The notes under the pieces were generated by a model, which saw only the letters and a list, made by a program, of their open reading frames with translations, was not told where the DNA came from and searched no databases. Made by a program: the position numbers and the translations under genes. Positions 16,261 through 25,227 of a stretch of DNA of 64,000 nucleotides are shown piece after piece. Every line of letters starts with the position of its first letter. The stretch's first letter is position 1. Origin of the DNA: CAZFZT01 sp964523675 (GTDB taxonomy: Bacteria > Planctomycetota > Phycisphaerae > Phycisphaerales > SM1A02); contig CAZFZT010000001.1 of NCBI GenBank assembly GCA_964523675.1, positions 70,067 to 134,066 on the forward strand, written 5' to 3'.

Positions 16261-17865
16261 ATGAATGGTACTCGGAGATGCGTTTGCTCCCGCAACGGGG
16301 CCCCTATACGTGGCTCTGGCTCAAAATCCACATGTGGCTTTGTACTGGGTACAGTGCTAGCCATAGCGGTGATCTCGACTGCACACGCGCAAGTGGGCCT
16401 CGAAGCGCTTATTGATCGTATCGGAGAAGAGAACACGCCAACGGGCGCGAATGTCGTCGTCGCACAGGTCGAAGCTCACAACGCAAACGACAATTACCGC
16501 CCAAATCCAAACAACGCTGAGTTCGCGGGCAAGTCATTCACGCTCTTGAGCGGTCCATCGGGAAACTCGAACCACGCGACGATCGTGGGGCGCAACTTCT
16601 ATGGCCTCACGACGAGCGTCTCTCCCGACATTGATCAAATCTACTGTTACTCTGCGACCGGATGGTTGACTGATGACCTCCTTCGGGTTGGGGCCGGCCA
16701 ATTCACGCTGCCGCTCGCAGGCCCGCCGGGGGTCAAGATCTACAACAACAGTTGGATCGCCAACCTTGGCGGCAACTCAAATGATGCGGCTCGCCGCGCT
16801 GACGCGGTCGTCCGGCGCGATGACGTGCTCATGGTGAGCGGCGTCAACAATGAAGATCCTCAGTTGCCTCTGATGATCGGCCAGTTCAACGGCATCTCCG
16901 TCGGCCGAAGTCAGGGCGGACATGCGACAGGCGATACGCCAAGCGGCATCGATGTGCCAGGGCGCATGAAGCCGGAACTCGTCGCACCGGGTTCGGCGAC
17001 AAGCTTCGCAACCGGACTCGCAAGCTCGGCCGCAGCGCTCATGGTGGAAACCGCTCGCACGTTTCCTCTTGATCAGAACCCGTTGGCGGAGCGTTCGGAA
17101 GTCATTAAGGCGGCGCTCCTTGGCGGCGCTGTACGGTCCTCCGCCTGGACGAATAACCCGGAGCAGACTGGACCGGCACGTGGGCTCACCGTGCGGCCGC
17201 TCGACGAGGAGTTCGGCGCGGGTGAAGTCAACGTCAACAATTCGCACCTGATTCTCACAGGAAAGCAGCAGGCCGGCCACCCGGCCCCGCCGACGGTTGC
17301 CCATCTCTGCCGCGCCGGCTGGGATCTCGCAACGATCGCTCCGGAAGCGAGCAGGTTCTGGCGATTTCGTTTGCCGCAGCCCGCCCAGCGCGTCAGCGTC
17401 CTGCTCACCTGGCATCGCACGATGAATCCGAACAACATGTCGTCATGGGCGTACGCCAACTTCGACCTGCAGCTGTGGCGGGTTGATGGGACTGGCGCCC
17501 TGCAGCCGCTCATTGGCCCTGAAGGTGAGTCATTCTTCAGCGGCGGCAATGTCGCCAGCGAAAGCGACGTGGACAACGTCGAGCTACTGCATGTTCACGA
17601 TCTGGCTGCAGGCGAATACGTAATTGAAGTGCGACGGATTGATCCTTCCGGACCCACCGATGTTGCGCTGACCTGGCTCATGGATACGGCGGTGCGAGGC
17701 GGCGACCTCGATGGCAACGGCGTCGTGGGAGTGCCGGACCTTCTGCAACTGCTTTCCGCATGGGGCACGTGCGATGACGGTCTGCCCGGATGTCAGGGTG
17801 ATCTGACATGCAGCGGCACGGTAGGCGTACCCGACTTGCTGCAGTTGCTTGCCGACTGGGGCTGA
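16261..17865 (+). CDS. Degenerate subtilase-like secreted protein with GC-type dockerin
   Basis: A 534-residue secreted protein with a signal peptide ending near VISTAHA. The body matches the S8 subtilase fold: the His-block is GNSNHATIVGRNFYG and the Ser-block is SATSFATGLASSAAALM, with the nucleophile Ser in ATSFA. The usual Asp-block (D-S/T-G) is not visible; the corresponding strand reads VVVAQVEAHN. A beta-sandwich (about 360-480) follows. The C-terminus has two repeats, GDLDGNGVVGVPDLLQLLSA and GDLTCSGTVGVPDLLQLLAD, the GC-type dockerin of planctomycetes, likely for surface anchoring or a processing signal. A GGAGGAG is 10 nt before ATG 16261. Whether it is an active protease is open. 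Confidence 0.85.
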   Translation: MNGTRRCVCSRNGAPIRGSGSKSTCGFVLGTVLAIAVISTAHAQVGLEALIDRIGEENTPTGANVVVAQVEAHNANDNYRPNPNNAEFAGKSFTLLSGPSGNSNHATIVGRNFYGLTTSVSPDIDQIYCYSATGWLTDDLLRVGAGQFTLPLAGPPGVKIYNNSWIANLGGNSNDAARRADAVVRRDDVLMVSGVNNEDPQLPLMIGQFNGISVGRSQGGHATGDTPSGIDVPGRMKPELVAPGSATSFATGLASSAAALMVETARTFPLDQNPLAERSEVIKAALLGGAVRSSAWTNNPEQTGPARGLTVRPLDEEFGAGEVNVNNSHLILTGKQQAGHPAPPTVAHLCRAGWDLATIAPEASRFWRFRLPQPAQRVSVLLTWHRTMNPNNMSSWAYANFDLQLWRVDGTGALQPLIGPEGESFFSGGNVASESDVDNVELLHVHDLAAGEYVIEVRRIDPSGPTDVALTWLMDTAVRGGDLDGNGVVGVPDLLQLLSAWGTCDDGLPGCQGDLTCSGTVGVPDLLQLLADWG

Positions 17866-17913
17866 TTGATGGCGCCGTTGCTGCCTGGCTTCGTTAACTG
17901 GTCAGAGATCGGC

Positions 17914-18804
17914 TTACTCAAGAGCGGCTGCGCCGCCGATGATCTCGGTCAGTTCCGTCGTGATCTGCGTCTGGCGGGCGCGGTTAAAGTCGCGGCGGAG
18001 TGTGCGGCCGAGATCGCGCGCGTTCTCTGTTGCCGCCTTCATTGCGACCATCCGCATGATCTGCTCGCTGACCACCGCGTCATTGAACGCCTGGAAGAGC
18101 GCGGTCTTCACCGTCATAGGCAGCAGGTCGCCGAGCAGGGCGGCGCTCGACGGACTGAAATCATAGTTCGCAGCAGCTGCCGCTTGAGCGTCTTGCGCAG
18201 CGCCCGTTCCCGGCTCTGCACGTAATGGAAGCAGTTGCATGACTTCCGGCGTCTGCCTCGCGTTGCTGATGAACTTCATGTAGGCAACACGCACCGCGTC
18301 GTACTTGCCTTGTGCGAACTCGTCGATGTAGCGACTCGCAAGCCGTTCGACATCTTCGTACGAGGGCTTGTCACCGAGCGCATGCCGCTGCGCGATGGGA
18401 GTTTTCTGAAAGCGGAAGTAGCCGACGGCTTTCTTGCCGGCCGTTTCCAGCTCCAACCCCATGCCCTTCTCCCTGAGTTCTCGGATATGGGAATTCGCAG
18501 TGCGGAGGACGTTCCCGTTGTAGGCGCCGCATAGGCCGCGATCGGAGGTGATGACGAGCAGAAGTTCGCGCTGTGGTGACTCAGCTCCGCCCGCCGGACT
18601 GAGGAGCGGGTGATCCACATCGCCGGCTGCCGCTGCGACCTCTGCGACCAACTGCCGCACTTTGCCAGTGTATGGTGCGGTGGCCTTGGCTCGGCTCAGC
18701 GCGGCCGTGAACTTGGCGGTGGCGATCATCTGCATCGTCTTGGTGATGCGCTGAATCGTCTTCACCGCGGTCATGCGCTTCTTAATCTCGCGAATCTGGG
18801 CCAT
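17914..18804 (-). CDS. atpG: ATP synthase F1 gamma subunit
   Basis: A 296-residue gamma subunit, the central rotor stalk of F1. The N-terminal coiled-coil helix (MAQIREIKKRMTAVKTIQRI) and the C-terminal helix (SEQIMRMVAMKAATENA ... NRARQTQITTELTEI) are both intact, and ITSDRGLCGAYN marks the Rossmann-like middle domain. I take ATG 18804 because the family always begins with this helix; the frame extends to 18855 without conserved sequence. No other atp gene lies nearby: downstream is a convergent subtilase and upstream a secreted protein. That is unusual, since atpG normally sits between atpA and atpD. Confidence 0.95.
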   Translation of the reverse strand: MAQIREIKKRMTAVKTIQRITKTMQMIATAKFTAALSRAKATAPYTGKVRQLVAEVAAAAGDVDHPLLSPAGGAESPQRELLLVITSDRGLCGAYNGNVLRTANSHIRELREKGMGLELETAGKKAVGYFRFQKTPIAQRHALGDKPSYEDVERLASRYIDEFAQGKYDAVRVAYMKFISNARQTPEVMQLLPLRAEPGTGAAQDAQAAAAANYDFSPSSAALLGDLLPMTVKTALFQAFNDAVVSEQIMRMVAMKAATENARDLGRTLRRDFNRARQTQITTELTEIIGGAAALE

Positions 18805-18921
18805 GGGGGCGTAAGTGTATCGAACTTGGGCAGGTCGGTCGAGACGCCATCGCACGAATGAAGCGCGAATCGACAGGAGCCAACGGAGATACGGTTCACC
18901 GCGGGTTATGCTCTAGTACTG

Positions 18922-20688
18922 CTATTGCGGTAGATCCGTCCACGCGCTCAGGTCGAGCGCGGTGGTGGCCCCCGTCGTCTCCCAGGGAACAGCAGGGCTC
19001 GGTGACCGCCAGATCGCCGATTCGCCTTCCTGTGTTCGCATTACCGCAAGGTGCGTCAGCTCGCCGGGCAACATTCCCAGCCAAGCGTCCGGCAGGACGA
19101 CGCGACAGGTCCACCGGTCATCCTGAGAGCGGCGATAGACCTGTAAGGTGCCGTCGCTTGAGCCGCTCGTCATGTGGTGCCAGCCCGACTCCGGAATGAG
19201 AAGGATATTTTCCGGCCGATGCGGCGTGCTGCCGACGAGGATGATGAGGGATTCCTGCCCTCGTGCTTCATCGATTGAACGTGCCGAAAAGTCGCCGGCC
19301 GCCCGGCGCTCCTCGCTCAACTCCAGGTTCTTAGTGGGGTTTCGGCGGCACTCGATGAACACCTCCCAGCGGCCGCGCAGCCGCCTCACATGTGCGATCG
19401 TCGCGCGATCGATCGGTACCGGGATCGGCTGTGCCCCCTGCACCTCGGCGAGCGTCAGTGATGGGCGCAGAGGCGGAAGCCAATATCCTGGCGGTGTTAC
19501 AGGGATCGAGCGCGGCCCCAATGGAATGGAGCCGGTCTGCCCGTTCACGGTCACCGCAAGCACGTCCGGCGGAGCCGGCCGACGCGCCGCCAGCGCCTCC
19601 TGTAATGGCCGCCGCCGCTCCAACTCGTCATTGTCCGGTCGATCGATGACGACCCTCCGCAAGGTGCCCGGTTGCACTTCAACCGCCAGTGGAGGCAGAG
19701 CCGAGCCGACCCAATCGAATCTGACAAGCGACGGTTTCGTGCCTGGGTTGATGATGGCTAGACGCACTGTGTCGCCGGCATCGGATTCGACCCAGAACCG
19801 GGTACGCTCATGCTGCTCGATCCACTTCACGACCTCGCTTGCGTAACGCGCAGTCGTGGTGGGCGATCGCAGCAGATGGTCGAGCAGCGCGTTGGTTTGT
19901 GCGGTGTCGGCGACCCATGCGGCAAACTCCACCTGGCCATCGGTGCAGAGGCGCGTCAAGAGGTCTCGAACGTGTAGGGCCAGGCCTGGATGCTCTGCGC
20001 GCAGCCGGGCCAGCGCGATATGCCAGAGATCAGCAAAATGCTGGGCAAGCATGGCAGCCAAAGGGTCGAAAGCGCTCGCCGGCGGCGGCTGGAGTCCAAG
20101 TCGATCGGCAAGGAGCACCCACCGCCAATGTTCCAACGGAGCGTTCGGATCGGGCCGATTGAGCGCCGGCTCGCGCTGCAGAGTTGGTCTCGAGTTCTCG
20201 GTCATCGGTGCTGGCGGCCGATCATGCCAGACCGGGGTAACACGTTGCGGCCCGAGTCGCAGCTCGCCGTCGGCGTCCGCCGGTAGGGGAACGAGAAGGA
20301 CAGCGCTAGCTGCCGGCGTGGACGCGCTCTGCTGGTCGGCGGCCCGGATGCTCACCCGCCGTGGGTCGGCTGTCCATGAGGACGTTCCGCTGGCGATCGG
20401 CAATGGCTGGAAAAGGGCCACTTGGCCCGATATCGTCCGGCCGTCAGCCAGGGTCAACGCGAGATGGCGTGGCCAGGGCGTCTGGTCATTGTCGCGCGTC
20501 AGCGGCAGGACGGTCAGGCCCCCTCGAACCGCCACCGGCGTGGTGTTCAGGGTTCGGATGGTTGAATCCATGCCGGGCGTGCGGCTGGTCGCAGTTGCGC
20601 CGGCTGCGGAGACACTGATCGCAGCCAATCCAGTGAAGAGCGTCAATTTCAGACGAAATCGCGCCGAATTCATAGTCAGGGGCGGCAT
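18922..20688 (-). CDS. Large secreted protein of unknown function
   Basis: A 588-residue protein with a signal peptide (RFRLKLTLFTGLAAISVSAA). The mature chain is Pro/Arg/Leu-rich. It has beta-rich segments near both ends and a central helical part (about 170-290) with two Trp-containing helices. I see no catalytic motif, lipobox or repeats, and no family I can name. ATG 20688 is chosen because it directly precedes the signal; 20673 is an alternative, and the frame reaching 20952 encodes only low-complexity Arg/Pro/Ser sequence. It is divergent from the E-set protein at 20790, with about 100 nt for both promoters, and lies 117 nt upstream of atpG on the same strand. Confidence 0.7.
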   Translation of the reverse strand: MPPLTMNSARFRLKLTLFTGLAAISVSAAGATATSRTPGMDSTIRTLNTTPVAVRGGLTVLPLTRDNDQTPWPRHLALTLADGRTISGQVALFQPLPIASGTSSWTADPRRVSIRAADQQSASTPAASAVLLVPLPADADGELRLGPQRVTPVWHDRPPAPMTENSRPTLQREPALNRPDPNAPLEHWRWVLLADRLGLQPPPASAFDPLAAMLAQHFADLWHIALARLRAEHPGLALHVRDLLTRLCTDGQVEFAAWVADTAQTNALLDHLLRSPTTTARYASEVVKWIEQHERTRFWVESDAGDTVRLAIINPGTKPSLVRFDWVGSALPPLAVEVQPGTLRRVVIDRPDNDELERRRPLQEALAARRPAPPDVLAVTVNGQTGSIPLGPRSIPVTPPGYWLPPLRPSLTLAEVQGAQPIPVPIDRATIAHVRRLRGRWEVFIECRRNPTKNLELSEERRAAGDFSARSIDEARGQESLIILVGSTPHRPENILLIPESGWHHMTSGSSDGTLQVYRRSQDDRWTCRVVLPDAWLGMLPGELTHLAVMRTQEGESAIWRSPSPAVPWETTGATTALDLSAWTDLPQ

Positions 20689-20789
20689 GGCATCAAGATT
20701 CGACCTGGGGCGTCCTGCTGACGGGCAGCAGGAGTCTATTCGTACGGACGCGGCGAGGCGTCTCTCTTGTTTGAAGGAAGCTGTGTGCG

Positions 20790-21083
20790 ATGTTGAACAT
20801 TGAATCCGACGGGCGTTTGCGATTGATGGTCTGGCTGCCGGGTGCGACCCGCGTCGAGGTGGTGGGGACTTTCGACGGCGAGCACGAGGAGCGGTGGGAG
20901 ATGAGCTCAGATGAGGGCGGCCGGTGGTGGATCGAACTGCCGCCCGCGGCAAGGACCAGCCGCGAGTTCCTGTTCAGGTATCTGATCGACGGCGCGTACT
21001 GCGTCCTCGACAGCGGCATCGGCGCAACGCGCACCAGCCCCGCCGGCTACGAAATGAGCCGCGTCCTCATGCCGGCTGCTTGA
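20790..21083 (+). CDS. Small CBM48 / isoamylase N-terminal-like (E-set) protein
   Basis: A 97-residue single-domain protein. The pattern LMVWLPGATRVEVVGTFDG, then WEMSSDEGGRWWIELP and FLFRYLIDG, matches the glycogen-binding E-set/CBM48 domain seen at the N-terminus of glycogen branching and debranching enzymes and in AMPK-beta-like proteins. It has no signal peptide, so it is probably cytoplasmic and could bind alpha-glucans. Free-standing CBM48 proteins of this size are known, but I see no glycogen gene nearby. It ends 15 nt before a convergent lipoprotein. Confidence 0.8.
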   Translation: MLNIESDGRLRLMVWLPGATRVEVVGTFDGEHEERWEMSSDEGGRWWIELPPAARTSREFLFRYLIDGAYCVLDSGIGATRTSPAGYEMSRVLMPAA

Positions 21084-21098
21084 ACATCGGCACGCGCT

Positions 21099-21683
21099 TC
21101 ACCTCACCCGTTCGCGCTCGACCAGCAGTTCGTGCGCGAACCGATCGTCGGCAAGTTCATAGATCAAGTGCAGGCGCACGGCGCCGGTATTCCATCGCCA
21201 TATGGGAAGGGTTTGGCGGACAGATGACGGATAGCGATCGAAGGAGCTGTGGTAGCCGCCAACGCCGATGCGGCTGTAGCCGGTGCCGACGCCGATACCC
21301 ACACCAAAGCGCGGCCCACTGCGAATCGCTTCCACCTGCGGCGGCAGGACTTCGGTGATGTAGCTGTGCGGCCCGATGGTTCCGCCCAGAATCGCGCGCG
21401 TTTCACCTTCGGGATCGATGAGATAACTGCGCTCGCCAAGCAACGTGATCGGCTCGCTGCCAGGATTGGAAATGCGCAGCCCGAGGCGCGAACCGTGCTC
21501 GTAAAGGTGATAGTGCAACGGATCGAGGTCGAACGTCATACCCTCCTGATCGATCGTGGCGGCGTGCTCGACCGGTTCAGCGAGCCGGAATTGATACACC
21601 GCGCAGCCGGTGAACGTGATGAGCGCAGTCAGAACAGCCGCGTAAAGAGCAAGCCGTCGTCTGGCAATATCCAAGGTGTTCAC
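21099..21683 (-). CDS. Hypothetical lipoprotein
   Basis: A 194-residue predicted lipoprotein with lipobox FTGC (Cys about 27). The mature part is beta-rich: a segment on water-exposed topology terms (RISNPGSEPITLLGERSYLI) suggests an immunoglobulin-like domain, and a Gly-rich stretch (FGVGIGVGTGYSRIGVGGY) may be a loop or a membrane-contacting element. It is the last gene of a leftward run (hydroxyacyl-CoA dehydrogenase, nuoG, flavin reductase, this), with a 67-nt gap. I recognise no family. Confidence 0.7.
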   Translation of the reverse strand: MNTLDIARRRLALYAAVLTALITFTGCAVYQFRLAEPVEHAATIDQEGMTFDLDPLHYHLYEHGSRLGLRISNPGSEPITLLGERSYLIDPEGETRAILGGTIGPHSYITEVLPPQVEAIRSGPRFGVGIGVGTGYSRIGVGGYHSSFDRYPSSVRQTLPIWRWNTGAVRLHLIYELADDRFAHELLVERERVR

Positions 21684-21750
21684 ATGTGCGCTACGTGGCG
21701 GAAAGGGCGCGTGTTCCGCAACCGACTCGGCTCACGTTCAACCGGCCTTC

Positions 21751-22395
21751 TTAACCGGCCTCAAGGGCCGATCGTCCGCGAGGCAGCTCAAAGAGCTCAC
21801 GGGTGCGACAATACAGAGCGCCGCCCATGCGGCCGACGGCAGCAAGCTTCGTGGGATCAATGTGTTTGCGATCATTGATGAGCTCATCCCGCACAAAGAC
21901 ATGCACGACCTCACCGATCACAACGTTACTTCCGCCGACGTCGCCCGGATTGGTGCTGACGACCTGAAGCGTGCGACACTCGAAGGCAAAGGGCGATTCC
22001 GCAACGCGCGGCGGCTGAACGAATCGACTCGCCGAGGCGGTCAGGCCGATCAGATCGAATTCGCTCTCACCATGCGGCAAACGTTCTGCGGCCGCAGCGA
22101 CTCTTTCAATGTAAGACTCGGTGGCGGCGCTGACAACGAACTCGCCTGTGCCGCCTTCACCACGTGGTCGCGCGTTCCGCAGCGTGTCTTTCTCTGAGCC
22201 GTCGCTATTGTTGCCGACGCAAAACAGAAGCGTCATGGGATCGGAACCAACGCCGTTGAAGAATGAAAATGGCGCCAGGTTGGGTTGGCCGGCAGAAGAA
22301 ATCGTCGAAACGAACGCGATCGGCCGTGGCACGATGCAGCCGATGAGCAGTTTGTAGCGATCGGCAATCGTCAGTTGCGAAGGATCAAGTTCCAT
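21751..22395 (-). CDS. Flavin reductase-like FMN-binding protein
   Basis: A 214-residue protein of the flavin reductase-like / FMN-binding split-barrel family. Family features are YKLLIGCIVPRPIAFVSTIS (the PRPI turn), NLAPFSFFNGVGSDPMTLLF and the late VIGEVVHVFVRDEL. Members bind FMN and often reduce free flavin with NAD(P)H or act on unknown substrates in the cytoplasm. The length is typical. It lies 63 nt downstream of nuoG on the same strand, a plausible redox neighbourhood, but I see no direct functional link. Confidence 0.88.
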   Translation of the reverse strand: MELDPSQLTIADRYKLLIGCIVPRPIAFVSTISSAGQPNLAPFSFFNGVGSDPMTLLFCVGNNSDGSEKDTLRNARPRGEGGTGEFVVSAATESYIERVAAAAERLPHGESEFDLIGLTASASRFVQPPRVAESPFAFECRTLQVVSTNPGDVGGSNVVIGEVVHVFVRDELINDRKHIDPTKLAAVGRMGGALYCRTRELFELPRGRSALEAG

Positions 22396-22458
22396 AGCGA
22401 GTGGCTGGTCTTCGCGCCGTTGTGAACATGGTCGCTGAAGCGGCGGACGATCGTTCGA

Positions 22459-24156
22459 TTACAGCTCGACGACCTGCATGTCGGGCTCCACTTCCATCAC
22501 CTGCTCGGGTAGATGCACATCAGTGATGAATTCGGTCAGGCCGTGCAGATCAGCCATGCGCCGGCGCGTATTCGCTGCATTGAAAGCAGCGGGTGGTTCA
22601 CCTTCTCGTGCGGCTGCGAGATCCAGCGCGATCTGCGCTTCGGTCTTGCAATAGTCGATCGGTTCGATCGCACGTTCAAATGCCTGAAGGCGATGATGTG
22701 CATTCTCAAATGTACCTGCAGTTTCGGCCCATGTGGCCGATGGGACAAGCACATCAGCGCGATCAACGAGTTTCGATCGGAGCGTATCGAGCAGAACGAC
22801 GAAGCGGTTCCCCAAGGCGCTGAGCAGCGCGTCGGTCGCCCAAGCGCTGGGATAATTGCCGGTAAGAAGCACGGCATCAATGGATGTATCGGAGCTGAGC
22901 TTGGTGATGAATTGATCGAACTCGAAAACGCGCCCGCCGCCGATCTTGCTCAGGATCCGCCGCACCCCACGTGCATTCGGCGCCTTCTCAGCGTACATCT
23001 TGTACCCATCTTTGAACACCTTGTCTTCGCCAACGATCGGCACCGGTCCGATCCCGAAGACGATCTCCGCCTGATGCTGCTGCACGTAGGTGGCGAGGAG
23101 GTATGCGTCTTCGCATGAGAGCATCGGGCTGATCAAGACAGCGATTTTCTTGGCCGCTCCAAGCCGCTCATTGATCGTCGCGTATGCCGCTTCGTACGCC
23201 AGCGGTGCTTCTGCCGCCTCGAACGGCTCTTCACCTTTTACACGCGGCATTGTCAGGCGGTCCTCGCTATGGACAAATTTCCAGCCATAGCGCACCTCGT
23301 CCGTGATCCAGTAGCGATTGACATCCAGATTCACTCGCGGCTTGATGCGATAGATCACACCCTTGTTGTGCTCGATAGAAATGTTGTCGCCTGAGGCAGT
23401 GATGCCGTCGATCGACGGGGTCTTCGTGAGGAACCACACGCGCTGCTGGAAGAGGAAGTCCTTGTCGAGCAGCGCCCCGACCGGGCACAGGTCGATGACG
23501 TTGGCGGAGAGTTCGTTGTCGAGCGCGAGCCCTGGGAATACATCGATCTGCTCCATCGCTCCCCGGCCATCGACGATCAACTCGTTCGTCCCGGTGATCT
23601 CGCGCGTGAAGCGCACGCAGCGCGTACACATGATGCAGCGGTCAGAATACAAGAGTACGTGCGGGCCGACATCCTTCTTCGGCTGCTTGATCTTCTGTTC
23701 CTGGAAGCGCGCTTTGCCCCGGCCGTATTGATACGAATAATCCTGCAGGTGGCATTCACCCGCCTGATCGCAGATCGCGCAATCGACCGGGTGATTGATC
23801 AGCAGGTACTCCATCACTGCCTTCTGGTTGGCAATGGCCTTCGGCGAGTCGGTGTACACGACCTGCCCGTCGCCTGCCGGCTGCTGGCAGGTGGGCAGGA
23901 GCTTCGGGATCGGCTCCAGTTTGTTCTCGTTGCGCGGGTTGGGCGCCCAGACCTCCGCGAGGCAGATTCGGCAGTTGGCCGCGATCGAGATGCCCGGGTG
24001 GTAGCAGTAGTGCGGAATCTCGACTTCGTTATCAAGGGCGACCTGGAGGATCGTTTGCCCTTCGGTGAAGGGGAATACCGTGCCGTTGATGGTGATTGTC
24101 GGCTGTTTGCTGGGTGTCGCGTTCTGCTCGGCCATGGATTCGGGATCATAGCCCAT
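22459..24156 (-). CDS. nuoG: NADH-quinone oxidoreductase subunit G (short form)
   Basis: A 565-residue iron-sulfur subunit of complex I. The N-terminal ferredoxin domain binds [2Fe-2S] (CYHPGISIAANCRICLAE, then a later CQQP). It is followed by the His-Cys [4Fe-4S] motif HPVDCAICDQAGECHLQDY and a third cluster CIMCTRCVRF ... CPVGAL. The C-terminal part is a shortened molybdopterin-oxidoreductase-like domain (ADVLVPSATWAETAGTFEN). Electrons pass through these clusters from NuoEF toward the quinone. It is shorter than the 700-900 residue NuoG of many bacteria. No other nuo gene is adjacent. It lies 72 nt downstream of a 3-hydroxyacyl-CoA dehydrogenase gene. A first ATG at 24156 or a later one at about 24135 are both possible. 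Confidence 0.92.
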   Translation of the reverse strand: MGYDPESMAEQNATPSKQPTITINGTVFPFTEGQTILQVALDNEVEIPHYCYHPGISIAANCRICLAEVWAPNPRNENKLEPIPKLLPTCQQPAGDGQVVYTDSPKAIANQKAVMEYLLINHPVDCAICDQAGECHLQDYSYQYGRGKARFQEQKIKQPKKDVGPHVLLYSDRCIMCTRCVRFTREITGTNELIVDGRGAMEQIDVFPGLALDNELSANVIDLCPVGALLDKDFLFQQRVWFLTKTPSIDGITASGDNISIEHNKGVIYRIKPRVNLDVNRYWITDEVRYGWKFVHSEDRLTMPRVKGEEPFEAAEAPLAYEAAYATINERLGAAKKIAVLISPMLSCEDAYLLATYVQQHQAEIVFGIGPVPIVGEDKVFKDGYKMYAEKAPNARGVRRILSKIGGGRVFEFDQFITKLSSDTSIDAVLLTGNYPSAWATDALLSALGNRFVVLLDTLRSKLVDRADVLVPSATWAETAGTFENAHHRLQAFERAIEPIDYCKTEAQIALDLAAAREGEPPAAFNAANTRRRMADLHGLTEFITDVHLPEQVMEVEPDMQVVEL

Positions 24157-24228
24157 CTGGCCACGTCCTTGGTCCTGGGAGGTCTGCTGTTGCGCAGAAG
24201 CATCGTCCCGGGCGATGCTGCGAGCGCT

Positions 24229-25098
24229 TCATGAGGCAGCGCTGTAGTCATACACGCCGCGGCCGGTCTTATTGCCCAAGCGGCCGGCTGCGACGAGCTG
24301 GCGCAGTAGCGGACACGGCGCGTACTTCGGCCAGCCGAGTTCGCGCCACAGCACCATCATGATGTCATGGCACACATCAAGCCCGATCAAGTCCGCCAGG
24401 CGCAGCGGCCCCATCGGGTGCGCCATGCCGAGCTTCATGATCTCGTCAATGTGCTCCGGCTCAGCGACTCCTTCCATCCATGCATAGAACGCTTCGTTGA
24501 TCATCGGCATAAGAACACGGTTTGAAACGAAGCCCGCGCGGTCATTGGCCGGCACCGGCGTCTTACCCATCCGCTGCGCAAGAGCAAGCGTGGTTTGAAG
24601 CGCTTCATCGCTCGTCTGCAAACCCTTGATGACCTCGACGAGCTTCATGACCGGCACCGGATTGAAAAAGTGCATGCCGATGACCCGCGTGGCCGCCACA
24701 TCGACGCTGGCTGCGATCTCGGTGATCGAAATGGAACTTGTGTTCGTGGCGAGGACGACATCATCGCCGAACGCTTCAAGCATCTTCCAGAAGAGGTCTT
24801 TCTTGAGGGCGACATTCTCGCTCGCCGCCTCGATAGCGAACTCGGCGTCGGCGGCTTGCATCATGTCGGCGATGTAGGTGATGCGGCCTTTCGCCTGCTC
24901 GGCCTCGGCTGCGCTCATGCGCTGCTTCTCGACATTGCGGGCAAGCGTCTTCTCGTGATATTGCTTGGCGCGATCAAGTTGTTCCTGAGAGATATCAATC
25001 TGATAGGCGCGGAGCCCAGCGGTGGCTGCGGTCAGCGCGATGCCGGAGCCCATGGTTCCGGCTCCGATGATTGCGATGGAATCGATGTGTGGTGTCAT
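24229..25098 (-). CDS. 3-hydroxyacyl-CoA (3-hydroxybutyryl-CoA) dehydrogenase
   Basis: A 289-residue NAD(P)-dependent dehydrogenase of the Hbd/FadB C-domain family. The Rossmann motif is at the N-terminus (IAIIGAGTMGSGIA). The catalytic His is in VIGMHFFNPVPVMKLVEVI, and the C-terminal dimerisation domain contains FVSNRVLMPMINEAFYAW and GMAHPMGPLRLADLIGLD. It oxidises (S)-3-hydroxyacyl-CoA to 3-oxoacyl-CoA in fatty acid oxidation, or runs in reverse. I start at ATG 25098, where conserved sequence begins; the frame runs to 25131. It heads the leftward group that includes nuoG and is divergent from sucD. Confidence 0.93.
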   Translation of the reverse strand: MTPHIDSIAIIGAGTMGSGIALTAATAGLRAYQIDISQEQLDRAKQYHEKTLARNVEKQRMSAAEAEQAKGRITYIADMMQAADAEFAIEAASENVALKKDLFWKMLEAFGDDVVLATNTSSISITEIAASVDVAATRVIGMHFFNPVPVMKLVEVIKGLQTSDEALQTTLALAQRMGKTPVPANDRAGFVSNRVLMPMINEAFYAWMEGVAEPEHIDEIMKLGMAHPMGPLRLADLIGLDVCHDIMMVLWRELGWPKYAPCPLLRQLVAAGRLGNKTGRGVYDYSAAS

Positions 25099-25227
25099 TT
25101 CAGCCCTTGCATAGTTCGAAAACGAAAGCATCGCATGATATCAGCTTGGGAACATCGCTCATCACATCGCCTGTCCCAACCTTAAGCCGTGGCAATGGCT
25201 TGAGAAACTCGCTATCCTTGAAGTCTC

